Part shown: positions 1 to 16,390 of the stretch, piece by piece | Layout: each line of letters opens with the position of its first letter | Numbering within the stretch: position 1 is the stretch's first letter | Assembly (NCBI GenBank): GCA_006538405.1 | Contig: BJKQ01000017.1 | Location: 372,001-436,000 of the forward strand | Reading direction: 5' to 3' | From: Hansfordia pulvinata | Taxonomy: Eukaryota > Ascomycota > Sordariomycetes > Xylariales | DNA: 64,000 nucleotides | Made by a program: the position numbers and the translations under genes | The notes under the pieces: model-generated | What the model saw: only the letters and a program-made list of their open reading frames with translations | Told to the model about the DNA's origin: nothing | The model's database searches: none

Positions 1-4828
<4,828 letters not shown>

Positions 4829-6060
4829 GCAGCGTTGAGAGCGGGATGGGGCGGGATTGAGCATGAGCAAGGGTTGAGCGTGTCTTGTCTTGGGTGAACG
4901 GGGTTCCCCGGGGTTTTCTTTTGTTTTGTTTTCCGCATCATGTTTGGGTTCTTGCGATTGGGGATTCTCTCGCGTCATGAGCATCGGCCGTGAATGGTAT
5001 GGCATGAGGGGCACGGCGGGGTTTCGGGTCGGGCGGAGATTTTGCCCCCCCGGGAGGGCGGTTGATGAAAGAGACTGGCTTGCTTGGGGCGGCATGCATG
5101 GGTATTCTTAATGACGGTCTCCCGCCACACGAATCACGGCTTTCGTACAGATTATCAAACGATCATTTCTCTTCATTTGAGCCTTGGCTGACTGCTCAGT
5201 ACCTGCTGCTGTGTCCATGTTTCTCGTTGGGTCCGGTGGTCTGTTCGACGGGGGGGGGGGGGGTCTGCGTGGCGTAGATCTAGCAATAGCTTCTTTGTCG
5301 GTATCCTGTCGCAACTCTGATGAGAGCAGCCACTGGAGTAGGAGTAGCGGTAGTTGTAAGTAGCCAACTGCGTACAGGGAAGCTCTGCACGGCCGTCCTG
5401 ACATTGGACCGTGAAGCGGAGGGACGATGGGAAATCGTGCAAGGGTCAACCCTCGGAGAAAATGGTAGTTACTCCGAAAATGTCCCCGGCTCAACGAGGA
5501 GGGGAGGGGGTTCACACGATAGCAATGATAGCGCAAGCAACAAGACAAGGAAAAGGTGGCCGAACTCTTCGGCTGGAAGATGGACAGAAGTTCGATGCTG
5601 TCCGTGAGACTTGACGAGTGTGTTTTGGTGGTATGGTGAGACGACACCCGAAAGCCAACTAAGGCAGTGGATGGATGCGTGGAAACAATCAAAGTCGGGG
5701 TTACTCCGACTGATGGTGTCTGAAACAAAAAGACTACATGTATACTTACCTGCTCGGACAATACCTGAAGTACATCGGGTACGTCGAAACGCATCCGACA
5801 TCGTTCAAAAAAGGAAGGAGTCGGGTAAACTGCCCAGGCAGCGACGATGGACAAGCACAGTCAGAGCTGCCCGTCAGCATACCCCAACGTGACCCCGGGC
5901 TCAACAGCGCCCAAAGCCAAGAAAGTCCTGCGAGACTCGTAGTATCAAAGAGCATCTCTTAACGCCATATTGTATCCGCAAACAATAATAGTATACTACT
6001 TGCCTAACGTGTCCTCCGTCACAGCAAACACCCCCTTCTCCAGCTGCAGCTGCAGCCCCA
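4829..6060. other. Intergenic, convergent 3' ends
   Basis: This separates the 3' ends of the dehydrogenase (+) and Ies2 (-) genes. A 248-codon minus-strand frame at 5108-5854 has no recognisable domain and normal shadow-like composition, so I do not call it. There is a poly-G tract near 5250-5262. I saw nothing else. Confidence 0.5.
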
Positions 6061-7525
6061 TTACGGCACTTCCTCCACCATCTTGCCGCTCTTGAGACCC
6101 CCACTCAGCGCGTTGCCGATAGGCGCGGCCAGGATCTCGTTCGTCACGGCCAGGCGGCTGCCGCTCTTGTTGTTGATCCACCGCACAAAGACGGCGTCGG
6201 GGCGTGGAGTGTTATCCTCGGCCGCCTCGTCCGCGGCCGCCTGCGCAGCCTTCTTGCTGACCTTGGGGGCCTGCTTCTTGAGGAGTTTGTTGATGGTTTC
6301 CATCTACGTGGGGTGTTAGTGATGGGCTTTTCGGGGAAAGGGGGGGCGAAAGTAGGGGACCTGCCTTGACTTCCTCGTTGCGCTTGTCGCTGAGATTCCG
6401 TCGTCGACGGGCCATTTCGAGACGTCGCATAGAGAGCTCTTCGGCCGTGAAGACCTTCTTGGCTTGTACCTCTGCGTCATTGTCAGCTGCTGTTCGCAGA
6501 GAGGGAAAACATACGTATGATCTCACCATCAGAGAGCTTCAGCAGATTACTGTCGGCTTCGCCGCCGTCGGTGCTGGCAGCCGCGGGTTCTTCTTCGAAC
6601 CGGGCGCGCTGTCGCTTGGTCATCTTGGTCAGGTCAGGGGCACCCTCGCTGCCCTCGTCGCTGTCGCCAAGGTCGGCTGCGGTGGCGTCTCCTATCTCTT
6701 CGTCTTCACCCTCGGCATCCTCCTCGCCCTCGGCGTCGTCATCGTCGTCCTCATCAGCGCCCCCGGCATTGATCGTGTCATCCATGTCTTCCGGCTCGCT
6801 CTCCAGGTCGCTCAGCTCGTCGTCGTCGTCGCTGTCCTGCTGTGGGGCAGCCTTTGCAGGGGCGGGCTTGGCGGGCTTGGCCTTAGCAGCAGCAGCACTG
6901 GTCCTGGCCCCGCGGCCGCGAGAAGGTTTGGCGGCTGAAGTGGGCGGCTGCGAGTCGACATCCATATCTTCGTCTTCGCCCTCGGCATCGTCGTCGTCGT
7001 CGTCCTCGCCGTCCACCACAATCTCGCCCTGGGGCGCGTCGTCGACGTCCATGGCGTCGTCGTCCTCGCCGTCGGCATCCTCATCGTCCACCTCGGCTTC
7101 GGCGTCATCGTCGTCGTCGTCGTCATCATCACTTGTCTCAACGACGTAGCTCTTTTTCTGCGAGCGGTTCCTCTTGCCCTCCACGATCTGCCCCCGGCCC
7201 AGGCTGTCTCGCGGGGACTGGCGGCTTGAGGATGTTGACCGCCGGGCCGAAGTGGCCTGGCGGAGCTTGCTGGCCGGCAGCTTGCCTGGTACGGGGTCAG
7301 CCAGAGATCACCAAGATGGGGTTTCCTGCTGCGCGAGCCGACGCCGCGCGCATGCTCGGCCAGGGACGGGGGGCAGGTAAGCGGTGCTTGCTCACCATCG
7401 CCGCGCCTCGAGGACCTGGAGGACATGGTGTGGCCCGAGTTGGTGGTCAGATTGTCGCTATCAATCATGTCAGTCATGGCTGTGCTCGCCCTTTGGGCTG
7501 CGGCACGGCGGGGCCGGGACGCCAT
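6061..7525 (-). CDS. IES2: INO80 chromatin-remodelling complex subunit Ies2 (PAPA-1-like)
   Basis: Four exons read on the minus strand: 7525-7396, 7285-6527, 6471-6365 and 6303-6061, giving 412 aa. The N-terminus is basic. A long central part is extremely acidic, with runs of Asp/Glu. The C-terminal third holds the PAPA-1-like region: LLKLSDEVQAKKVFTAEE, the Arg-rich MRRLEMARRRRNLSDKR, METINKLLKKQAPK, then an end containing FVRWINNKSG. In yeast, Ies2 stimulates the ATPase of the INO80 nucleosome remodeller and acts in the nucleus; that role is transferred from the family. Introns 1 and 2 have GTGAG(C/A) donors. Intron 3 works in frame only with a GC donor (AAG|GCAGGT) paired with ACGTAG|ATG. 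No frame breaks. The exon structure is my reading and is supported by phase and motif continuity. Confidence 0.88.
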
Positions 7526-7685
7526 GATGGATGGGGGTGGTGGCGGTCGTGTAGAGCCGGACCGGACGGGGGGCGCGTGAGGTGCGAGATTAGGACCCAG
7601 AGGCCCAGTCTCGGGGGCAGGGAAGGAAGAAGCGGGTAAAGGGGGGGGAGGAGAATACGGCTGGAGTCGGCGGGTGTGGGATTGG

Positions 7686-7770
7686 GTCTGGATCTGGATA
7701 TGGATCTGGATATGGATCTGGATATGGATCTGGATATGGATATGGATATGGATATGGATATGAATCTGGA
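7686..7770. repeat. GGATCT/GGATAT hexamer minisatellite
   Basis: About fourteen hexamers alternate GGATCT and GGATAT, then become pure GGATAT, directly upstream of the Ies2 start on its promoter side. Both strands read through as Asp-Leu/Asp-Met or Tyr-Pro repeats, which explains the false open frames here. Confidence 0.9.
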
Positions 7771-7884
7771 GCGGGACGTGGCACAGGCAATTGAAGGGCC
7801 TGGCACAAGGGTGTGGTACATCCGATCCAGGTCGGGCGACCTGGGGATGGTGGAGTGGAAGTAGCTATCGATGCGTATGCGTAA

Positions 7885-7925
7885 GGTAGGTAGGGTAGGG
7901 TAGGGTAGGGTAGGGTAGGGTAGGT
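7885..7925. repeat. (TAGGG)n pentamer array, telomere-like but not telomeric
   Basis: Six perfect TAGGG units at about 7891-7920 are flanked by degenerate TAGG units. The fungal telomere unit is TTAGGG; this array has one T fewer, is short, and sits between two housekeeping genes. It is therefore an interstitial microsatellite and not a chromosome end. Confidence 0.85.
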
Positions 7926-9476
7926 ACGGATGGATGGACGGGTACGTGGATGGATGGATGGATGGACGGGTGAGCGCGCGCAGCGTTCAATGAATGCCAT
8001 TGGAGCTGAGCTGAGCTGAGCTTCAACCAGTCGCCCCGGGGCTGAGGCAATTCTCAAGATGACGTGCGGGCGGTTTGTGCTTGGCCAGGGGAACATGGCA
8101 GGAACATGACACGGCGCCCGGTCGATTGGCCCGGATTGCAATGCAGTGCAATCAAGCACAGCTCTCTCCACAACATGGCCAGCGCCATGCAATGCAAGTG
8201 GCCTTGACAGGCTCAAGCCAGCGCAAACGGAGAACGGAGAGGGCGCCCGTGATCCAGCTCCCCCCAGCTGCAATCCCGGCCAGCAGGCGGCTTGGCTGAC
8301 TGCCCGACCTTGTCGCCATCTTGGACGGAAGCTGTGCGAGCTGGCCGAAGAGGGGGTCAAGGTGCGGCTGGTGTGGACTTACCAGCACTGCGAGGGCAAA
8401 GGCCAAAAAGTCCAGAGACCCGTGGTTTATTAGGTAGTACCTTGAGTAGAGCAGGCGCCCGGCTCTAGGTACGAGACGGCAAGTCGGTGGCAATCGAGGC
8501 CTCTGGACAAGTTGGGATTTATTATCAATATGGTTCAGTTGCCGTGCTTTGCTGCCCGATGCCCAGTCAGATATGATCGAAATGCAGTGCTGGTGAGAAG
8601 GCGCCTCAGAACCCCGGATGCCAAAAGATGGCGATGGCGATGATTGTGGTGATGGCAATGGCAATGGCGGCCGGCGATGACGGTGACGTGGTGCGATGTG
8701 ATGTGTGTGAGGCTGGACGCGCGCGCGCGTTGGGTGACTGGGGATGGGTTTGATGGGTAGTGCTCGTACCTACCACCTCACGAACGAGTACCTACTCGAA
8801 GCTCACGAGAGGGACGAAGCGTCGCTGTGACGGGCTTTGCGATAATGATGTATCAGATGCGACAGGGCGTATGGATGCTTGTATGGGACCAGGCCTGGCT
8901 CATCATCGTCGACTTGATCACGTGGCAGCGGCGGTGGATCGAACCAGACACGACGACAGCACTTCGAGTTTGATCAGTGAGTGCTCCGGTCGTTCGCACG
9001 TATCGACGTACCGCGCTCTCCAGTCGTCGCCCTGGCGGCGGCGGCGCGTCTGGTTGCCATTCGAGTAATCCATCGGAAATGTCTTTTGTCATTAGTGCAA
9101 TGATGGCTTTACAGGCATATTTTGGATAAAAGTCTAGTGGTATATCAAGTACTCCTTTATATCGGGGCTCGGTCCTCCTGTTGCCGCACGCCGGCGTCGT
9201 CATGCGCCGAGCCGAGGTTCGAGACAGCCGCCGCGTCGGTCGCCCGCCACTACAGGGCAGTGTCCATATCGCCGGTTTACACCGAACCGGCTGCAAACAC
9301 ACCACAAGCCCAACCGCAAAACAACCAACCGCACAAAACCTACACATCCACACCACATCACCTCGTGCGTGCTCTTCGCCACGATTATCGATTCCGCCTC
9401 CCACTTTCAACACAACCAACGCCGTGCACATTGACTGCCATCCTGCCGTCTTTGGCCCTGCAAACCCGCACCAGCC

Positions 9477-10741
9477 ATGGCAGGCGACGGCGACGGCGAC
9501 GGCTCCGTGCCTGCGTGGCAGCGCGCCCAGCCTGCGGACGAGAAGGACACCGACAACGACACCGGCCCCGGCGCCGCCGCCGCCGCCGACCTCGCGCCCG
9601 CTCCCACCCCGCAGGAGCTCAGCGCCGAAGCCGACGCGGCGCCCTCACTCGACCAAGCACGCAAGTTCCTCGCCGACCAAAACGTACAGGCCGAGACCAA
9701 CGAAAAGAAGACCGAGTTCCTGAGATCCAAAGGCTTCAGCGACTCGCAGATCCAAGAGCTCCTCTTATCAGAAAGCTTGCGACCGCTGGAGGCCAGAGAC
9801 GCTGTCCCGCAAGACAGCAGCCAGGAGGCCCCCGAAGCCTCGCCCGGCGCCGCTACCACCACCACCACCACCACCTCAACCACCACCACCGCAGCAGAAG
9901 CAGAAGCAGAAGCAGAAGCAGAAGCAGCGCCAGCGCAGGCCACCGGCCGCGATGCCCCGCCCATCATCACGTACCCCGAGTTCCTGACAAAGTCCCCCAA
10001 GCCGCCGCCGCTCATCACCCCGGACCGCCTCCTCAGCATCCTGACCGTCTCCGGCAGCGTCTGGGCCCTGCTCTACGGCACCGCCCGCTTCGTCGTCAAC
10101 CCCCTGGTCGAGAACCTGAACGAGTCCCGCGCCGACTACTACGGCCACGTCAGCGACAAGCTCGGCCACCTGGTGCGGCAGCTCGAGGGCGCCGTCAGCG
10201 AGGTCCCCTACAAGGACGGCAAGCCCGTGCGGCCGAGGACTGACGACGCCCAGGGGGGAGGATACACCGACCTACCGGACGACGACGACGACGAGAGCGT
10301 GGCCAGCGACCCCACCGAGCTCTTCCACCGGGACATGGGCACCCAGACCTCGCCGCCCCCTTCGCTCCTGGCCAACCCCGCCGCCACCACCGCGCCCTCA
10401 CCAAGCCCCGATAGCAGCGTCGTCGACAGGCAGGCCCACCGCCTGGCCGCGCTGCGGGCGTCCCTGCGGGAGCTCAACGACATGTACACCCGCCAGGCCG
10501 AGGAGACGGAGAACGTGTCGGCGGCGCTGCGCGAGGTCCGCGACGAGGTCGACAAGGTGTCGTACCCGGCGGGGGCGGGGCGGGGGCGGCCGCCGCCGAG
10601 TACGGCTCGCTGCACGGCGGCATCGGCTTCGGCCGCGGCGAGCCGGACGACGAGTTCAAGAAGACCAAGGACGCCATCCGCAGCGTCAAGGGGCTCTTCC
10701 TCAGCTCGCGCAGCTTTCCCGCGGCGTTGGCGGCCAAATAA
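9477..10741 (+). CDS. Peroxisomal docking protein, PEX14/17 (PEX33) type (one frame break)
   Basis: The ATG at 9477 starts a Pro/Asp-rich N-terminus. A PEX14-type N-terminal helical region follows at about residues 56-97 (SLDQARKFLADQNVQ ... EFLRSKGFSDSQIQELL), which in the family binds the PTS1 receptor Pex5. Then come Thr- and Glu/Ala-repeat linkers and the ITYPEFLTKSPKPPPLITPDR motif. One hydrophobic segment at about residues 185-212 probably spans the peroxisomal membrane. A long C-terminal coiled-coil-like part follows. The ITYPEFL-plus-membrane-segment arrangement fits the filamentous-fungal PEX14/17 (PEX33) class better than canonical PEX14. The frame is lost in a G-rich stretch at about 10569-10590. 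Restoring one base returns the frame that ends at 10741 (TAA), about 421 aa. The 3' end converges with the transporter 221 bases away. Confidence 0.78.
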
Positions 10742-10962
10742 CGCTGCTGCTGCTGCTGCTCCCACCGGATGCCTTCACGCCCCGATGCAACGGCGGCGTC
10801 TCATGTCATGTTCATGTATACCCCTTTCATTCATAGATGTATATACGGCTGTATGCAAACATCCGCACAACAAACATCAAGAGCGACAAAGCCCGCGAAA
10901 ATAAAAAACGAGACTGCCTACTCGTATATTCCCGTCTGCGCGTCGCTGACCAGCGCATTCAT

Positions 10963-12866
10963 CTAGACTTTCTCCTGGTATTCCTCGACCACTTTGCCCT
11001 CCCCCGCCGTCTGGTCCGCGCTCGCCTGCAGTTCCGCCCTTCTCTGCCTAGCGAACTTGACAGTGCCCATGGCCGAGGGGCTCTCGCGGAAGATGCTGTC
11101 AATCTCCTCCAAGCTCAAATTCATGGTCTGGTGAGGAGGTCTTTTGTCAGCGCCCTTGTGGCCCGCCGCCTCGGGAATGGGGATCGGTGGGGGGGGAACA
11201 ACATACCTCGGGGTAGAGGAAGTAGACGGAGAAGGGGATGCAGCAGCCGATGCAGGTGTAGACAATGTAATACTTGTAGCCGATCGTGTTGATGGCCACG
11301 GGCGTGATCATGGTCACCACAAAGTTCCTGCGGTCGGCGGTGTCAGCGAGGTCGGGATACCGATGTGGCCGCCGGTATGTGACGCCCACAGAAAGGAAGA
11401 CAGAACTCACCAAAGCCAATGGTTGGCGGTGCTGACGCTGGCCATGGCGACGCGCAGGCGGGCGGGGGCGACCTCGGTGGCGTAGAGGAAGTTGACGCCG
11501 AGGAAGCCGATGGGGATGAAGAAGTTGAAGAGGAAGACGAAGAGGACGCTGACGACCTGGGCGGGGAAGTTGTCGCGGGGGAAGGAGGTGGCGACGGCCA
11601 GCCCCAGCATGCAGGCGGCCATGCCGCCGCCGCTGACCATGAGGGCGAGGCGGCGGCCGAAGCGGTCGATGGCGAAGAAGGAGACGAAGCACGACAGGAA
11701 CTTCCACGTCAGCGTGCCCGCGGAGAGCAGCCGGGCCGTGGGGCCGTCCAGCCCCAGCCCCTGCTCGAAGATGACGGTCGAGTAGACCGAGATCAGGTTG
11801 CCGCCCGACATCTGCTGGAAGAAGTTGAGCAGCAGGCAGATGCCGAACCGGTACAGCAGGCGCTCCTCGCCACCGCCGCTGGCCCGCAGGAGGCCGAGGA
11901 GGGAGGAGGGGGAGGAGGAAGACCCGCTCGCCTCCTCGAGCGACAGCTGCATGGCGCTGATCTCGGCCTCGACGCCCCGGTCGTCAACCCCGACGCCCTT
12001 GAGCGCCGCCAGCACCCGCCGCGCTTCGGTGAGCCTGTCCTTCTGCACCAGCCAGCGGGGAGATTCGGGCATGCACTGTTGGTTGGGGAGGGCAGGGCCT
12101 CGGTCAGCGAATCTCCATCAACGGGACGGGGGTTTCACCTGATAAGGGGGCTCATCAAGAAAATAGGGGGTGGAGAAAAAGAAGAGAAAGAGATTGAACA
12201 TCATATCGGCCAACATACCAGAGTGCAGGCCATCAGCATGAGCGAGAAGACGGCGGGGAGGGCGACGCAGGGACGCCAGGTGACGGGCCCGTCGGCGTAG
12301 GCGGTCAGGAAGCCGACGTTGACCCAGGCCTGCAGCAGGTAGCCGAAGCCGATGGCGACGCCCATGACGACGACGTGGCGGCCGCGGCTGCGAGGCGGTG
12401 AGCACTCGCTCTGCCACGTGGGCACGCAGCCGCTGAGCACGCCGACGCCGCACCCCAGGACCAGGCGGCCGACGACGAGCTGCGCGAGGGAGAAGGCCGA
12501 GGCCTGCAGCGCCTCGCCCGCGAGGGTCAGCAGCGCGCCCGCCAGCATCGCGGGCCGGCGACCCAGGCGGTCCGCGGTCCACGAGCACGACAGGCAGCCC
12601 GGCAGCGCGCCCAGGGTGAAGGCGGCGTTGACGACGCCCGCCACCGTGCTGTGCTCCGTCCGGAGCGCCGGGTCCGCGGCGACGGCGGGGCCCGCCAGCG
12701 CGATGCGCGGGAAGGTCCGTGCCCAGTCGGCCAGGCCGATCAGCGAGCCCAGGTTCGACTGGTTGTAGCCGAAGAGCACAAACGCCGGGACCATGACGGT
12801 CAGTAGCTGCGCCGTGACGAGGGGCTGGCCGCGGAGGCCCATGAAGGTCGGGGACGCCGCTGTCAT
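10963..12866 (-). CDS. MFS transporter, sugar-porter family (sugar/quinate type)
   Basis: Four exons on the minus strand: 12866-12219, 12075-11411, 11327-11207 and 11127-10963, giving 532 aa without frame breaks. Sugar-porter signatures are present in order: DRLGRRP after the second membrane segments, GRLVLGCGVGVLSG with an R-G pair following, PESPRWL opening exon 2, QQMSGGNLISVYS, IDRFGRR, and PIGFLGVNFLYATEV. This predicts a 12-helix plasma-membrane proton symporter for a sugar or sugar-acid/quinate-like solute; the substrate cannot be read from sequence. The last exon is a hydrophilic cytosolic tail. Its promoter carries the 22-bp near-palindrome also found in the regulator/lyase promoter 3 kb away, so it is probably controlled by the adjacent zinc-cluster factor. 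Donors GTATGT and GTGAGT and phases all agree. Confidence 0.88.
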
Positions 12867-13472
12867 GGTTTTCTGCTGCTTTCTTCTTCTTCTTCTTTCT
12901 TATCTCTCTGGTAGCAGCTCGGAAATTTCAGGGCAAGAAGGGCATTGGTATAACAAGCGGGATGGCAAAGAGAGATGGCAGGTGGTCTTGGTAAATCGGA
13001 AGAACGAATCGACCAGGAGGACTTGGACTGATATAAATCCTGCCTGCCCCTTCAGCACTCTTTTGAGACCCCATTCTTGGTCAAACGAGACCGGAGCACA
13101 TTTTATACAAGCCTCCACAAACAAACTCATACCCCATACTCATGAGAATCCGGGGATGGCTTGGCCGGCGAGTGTGGTTGGCCCGGGATAAGCCCCTTAT
13201 TCCGGACCCGTTCCTTCGGCTCGGCTGGCAAGCCCGACGCACCCCACACTGGAGAATGACTCGATGCCAAGCGCGGTCAAGCGTACTCATAGGCCCGGGC
13301 CAGGCTCTTCTTTGTCGCGTGAGCTGGAGACGCAGGGTCCTCCTATCCCATCCCATCACAAAGCTCCCGGGTTCGTTGTTGTCACGTCCACTCCCGGAGA
13401 TCCTGCGGTGTGTGTGTAATTCCAACCGGGTAGTTGTTTTTTTTCCTCCTTTCTTCGTATTTGAAGCCCCTG
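12867..13472. promoter_or_regulatory. Promoter of the MFS transporter
   Basis: This 606-bp gap lies between the transporter start and the 3' end of the regulator gene. It contains a CT-rich leader next to the ATG, two TATA-like sequences on the minus strand (near 13030 and 13100), and the 22-bp near-palindrome at 13184-13205, about 320 bp from the ATG. Confidence 0.6.
13184..13205. promoter_or_regulatory. Putative Zn2Cys6 operator, copy 1 (CGG-N16-CCG near-palindrome)
   Basis: Left arm CGGGATAAG, 4-bp spacer CCCC, right arm TTATTCCGG. The arms are inverted repeats (CGG[G/A]ATAA) with one mismatch. Both 9-bp arms are identical to those of the copy at 16163-16184, and similarity continues downstream as ACC(C)GTTCC. 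Inverted CGG triplets are the usual half-sites of zinc-cluster dimers. Binding by the adjacent factor is inferred. Confidence 0.65.
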
Positions 13473-15807
13473 TCAGCTAAAGTCGTCTTCGTGGGGACTG
13501 TTCATGAACCAGCCAAAAAGCTCGTGGTCGTCCAGGAACGACCCCAGAAAGTCCGAGGGCGGCTGCTGCCCAGCGCCCGTGGGCGCGCCGCTGCCGCTCG
13601 TCACGTCGGGGTACGAGACGTCGTCTCGGGTCTGCATCTGGGACATCTGAGCGGCAGCGCCAGTAGTGGGCTCCGTGGTAGACGACGAGTCACGACTTCT
13701 ATTAGCCCCTTTACCTAGAGCGGTGTTCAGGCTTTCAAGCAGCGCGGTCGCTTCGGTCAGGCATGTGCTTGTATTCGAGCTCGGGTCTGCCAATGATGCC
13801 GGCGAGGCGCTCCGCCGCTGGAGAAGATCCACGGCTCTCGCGGCAAGGCTGCTGTTGTTATCGTTGCCCCCGCCGCCTTCGATGCCGTGCAGCTGCGCCA
13901 GGACGCCCATTAGACCGCACTGGAATACAAGCGACGGGCCCATGGGAGCCATGTTGTCAAGGATGGAGGGCCTCGTCTTCGTTGCCGCTCGGTAGGAGTG
14001 ATCCTCGCAGACAGCAAGTATGGCGGAGCTCGAGGCCACGCACCGGTCCAGCGCCGCGCGAAACTCGGGCGCCGACTCGTCAAACGTCAGCCCGGGGCGG
14101 TGGATCAGCAGACCCGTATACTCGGCCAGCAGGCGGAGCCAAGTCAGTGCTGGGGCGGTCGTCGTCAATGTTGTCGTGTTGGTGTCGAGTTCATCCGCGC
14201 CGACTGAAGCGGGTGGTATTAGAGTCGCCTGCTGCAAGCTTCGAGGCGACGCTGCCGCTACGGCAACAGAGTCTTCTCGGTTGCGAAGATGGCTATGGCG
14301 GTCCCGATGCGGCGGAAACAGATGGCTGTGCTGCTGCTTCCACGAGTCGAGTCGGTGCTGCAGGCCCGCCATCTTGGCCACACCCCCCTTTCGCTGCGTC
14401 GTTGTGTACAGCTGCCCAAGAGCCGAGGCCAGTATGCGCGACAAGGCGGCGTAGGCGGCAAAGTCGGCGGTCGGAGTGCGCTCGCCAGGGAGCGGGAAGA
14501 GCGGCTCGCCCTGTCTGACGCGGCGAATCTCGCAATCCTGCGGCGCGTCGACGTCGATGTCGTCGTCGCGGATGAGCTGGGGCAGACCGTGAGTAGACGA
14601 GGTGATTCTATCGGTTTTTTGGGCCCGGGGCGTCAGTCCCTCTGATCATGTGTGCGTTCTACCCGAAAGCCATATTGCCTATCGGGCAGAAAGGGGAGGG
14701 ATGGGGGGAGGATGCTGACTTGTCATGTCCGTACACGAACCACCATATCCGCTTGCGCATTTCAACCTCGGATGGGCTGAACTTGAAGCGGCGCGAGTGG
14801 CGGTGCAGGCCGAGGAACTGGCTGGTGCGCACCAGCACCCCGTTGATCCGGGGCATATCGAGGACCTGTCCGGACAGGTGGCTGTGCAGCGCCAGAACGG
14901 ACAGAGCCTGGAGCCCGTGGATGCTGGGGCTCGCCTCGACGCGGTGCAGCGACGACTGGAGCTCTGCGGCAACGGCGGCGGCTTGACTGGCTGGTACCGG
15001 AGCCGGAGTCGGGGCTGACGCGGACGCTGGAGAAGGAGCCAAACCCGGGGCCGTTACCGGATGGCTGCCGCAACCGCTGCCACGCTCGCGAGACATGTCG
15101 TTGATAGCAAGCATCAGGCGTACGTGAGCGGTCTTTTCCGGGTCATGATGCTCTGTAGATGTATCCTGCAGGTCGCCGGGTGTGGTGACGGGACACAAGG
15201 CGGACCACCATCCCTGAAAGAGGTTGAACTGCTCCTCCAGAACGGTGCCGCTCCAGCTTGGCCCCGATAACAGCCTCCGTGTCTCCTCTCCCCCGTACGC
15301 GGCACCCTGCTCTGCCTCTGGCCGGAGGATGTGAAGCCGGTAGCAGCTGTCGGGGAAGCGCTGCGCGATGAGACCCCGGGCAAGGAGAGCCTGCTGGACG
15401 GTGAGGACAAAGTGCACGCCGGTCGTCGAGCCGGCGAAGAGCTCGAGTCCCTGCTTCTGCTCCGACACCAGTGTGCCCATGTGCCTGAACACGACGCTGC
15501 CGCCGCCGCCGTGAAGATCTGGCTGGCCCCGTTGCCGCTGATGCTGCCTCAACTGATCCAGCTCCTCCCTGAGCCGGGCATTCTCTTCTTTCAGTTGGGT
15601 ATTACTGGCGCCGAGGCGGGCGACCTCGCTGTCGAGGTCGGCAGGGTCGGGCCCTCGGTAGCCCCGGATCTTGGTGCGTCGGCGGAGCTGGGCCGATACG
15701 ACGCAGGGGCTCGAGGCTGCCCGGACACACGCGCCGCATGCCGGAGACGCGCCGTCGCACTTGATCTTTTTGAGCCGGCAGCGATCGCAGACTTGGCCGC
15801 CCGCCAT
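13473..15807 (-). CDS. Zn2Cys6 fungal-specific transcription factor (pathway regulator)
   Basis: Two exons, 15807-14720 and 14607-13473, give 740 aa. Residues 7-35 are a zinc binuclear cluster, CX2CX6CX6CX2CX7C (C7, C10, C17, C24, C27, C35), with the basic loop RLKKIK. A leucine-heptad stretch at about residues 58-90 should form the dimerising coiled coil. The middle homology region spans the intron: ...EMRKRIWWFVYGHDK|ITSSTHGLPQLIRDDDIDVD. The C-terminus is acidic and ends in a Phe/Asp-rich stretch typical of activation domains. The intron donor is GACAA|GTCAGC and the acceptor GATAG|AATCACC. It is divergently transcribed from the lyase across a 583-bp promoter and lies directly upstream of the MFS gene on the same strand. 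The likely role is specific activator of both neighbours; the inducer is unknown. Confidence 0.88.
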
Positions 15808-16390
15808 TGGGTGCCGGGCTGGTGCTGATGCAGACCTCCTGAAGGGGGGGAAAGGGAGGTACTTGCCTGGTGACGCAGCCAGGGCAGCCAGATTGTCTTT
15901 TGTCCCTGTCTTTTTCCCAAGTCCTTCTCTTTTTTTTTCCTGGCGGTTCTCCAGCCAGGCCTAAGGCCGGACAACAGCAGGGACCTAGACCAGCAGCCGT
16001 TCACACCATTGCCAGCCAGGCGGATCGGCGTCAGTTAGCTGTTAGTTGGATTGTGGGGAAGACAGGGAAGAAACTGGGGGGGGGTGACGCGGGGATGAGT
16101 GGAGCGCGTTCCGGTGTCCCGTAGTTGGTCGACTTAGCAGTGGGTGGCTCGGGATAGTCGCTCGGGATAAGAGGCTTATTCCGGACCGTTCCCCCCTCTC
16201 CCCTTTTCCTGCAAGCACGCACGCGCACAATCATACTCGACGATGACGGCTTCGGACTCGGCCGTTTTATAATGCGCTGCGATCCCACCGTCAGTCGAGA
16301 TGGCTCAGTTTAACCAACTCACGTCCTCGTCAGACCTTCCTCTCCTTTCCTTTCTCTGAACCCACCACAGCCACACGGTACACCGCAGCC
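15808..16390. promoter_or_regulatory. Bidirectional promoter of the regulator and the lyase
   Basis: The 583 bp between two divergent ATGs hold the second copy of the 22-bp near-palindrome (16163-16184), a further CTCGGGATA half-element just upstream (about 16149), and TATAAT at about 16268-16273 facing the lyase. This arrangement would let one factor control its own gene and the enzyme gene. Confidence 0.65.
16163..16184. promoter_or_regulatory. Putative Zn2Cys6 operator, copy 2
   Basis: Same 9-bp arms as copy 1 (CGGGATAAG and TTATTCCGG) with spacer AGGC in place of CCCC, followed by ACCGTTCC. It lies about 206 bp from the lyase ATG and about 355 bp from the regulator ATG. Conserved arms around a changed spacer are what a dimer-binding site would look like. 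Confidence 0.65.

Larger units (their letters stand above)
7526..9476. other. Intergenic between divergent Ies2 and PEX14/17 genes, repeat-rich
   Basis: No gene seen. This 1.95-kb divergent promoter region contains a hexamer minisatellite (7686-7770), a TAGGG pentamer array (about 7885-7925) and GGAT tetramers (about 7927-7970). A low-complexity GATGGCAATGG-type stretch lies near 8625-8690. Open frames over the repeats encode only periodic dipeptides. Confidence 0.55.

Noticed and set aside
5108..5854. 248-codon minus-strand frame
   Set aside because: Its composition matches a random open frame. It overlaps frames in other phases and shows no motif.
7885..7925. Telomere-like repeat
   Set aside because: The unit is TAGGG and not TTAGGG, the array is only six units long, and it lies between two conserved genes.
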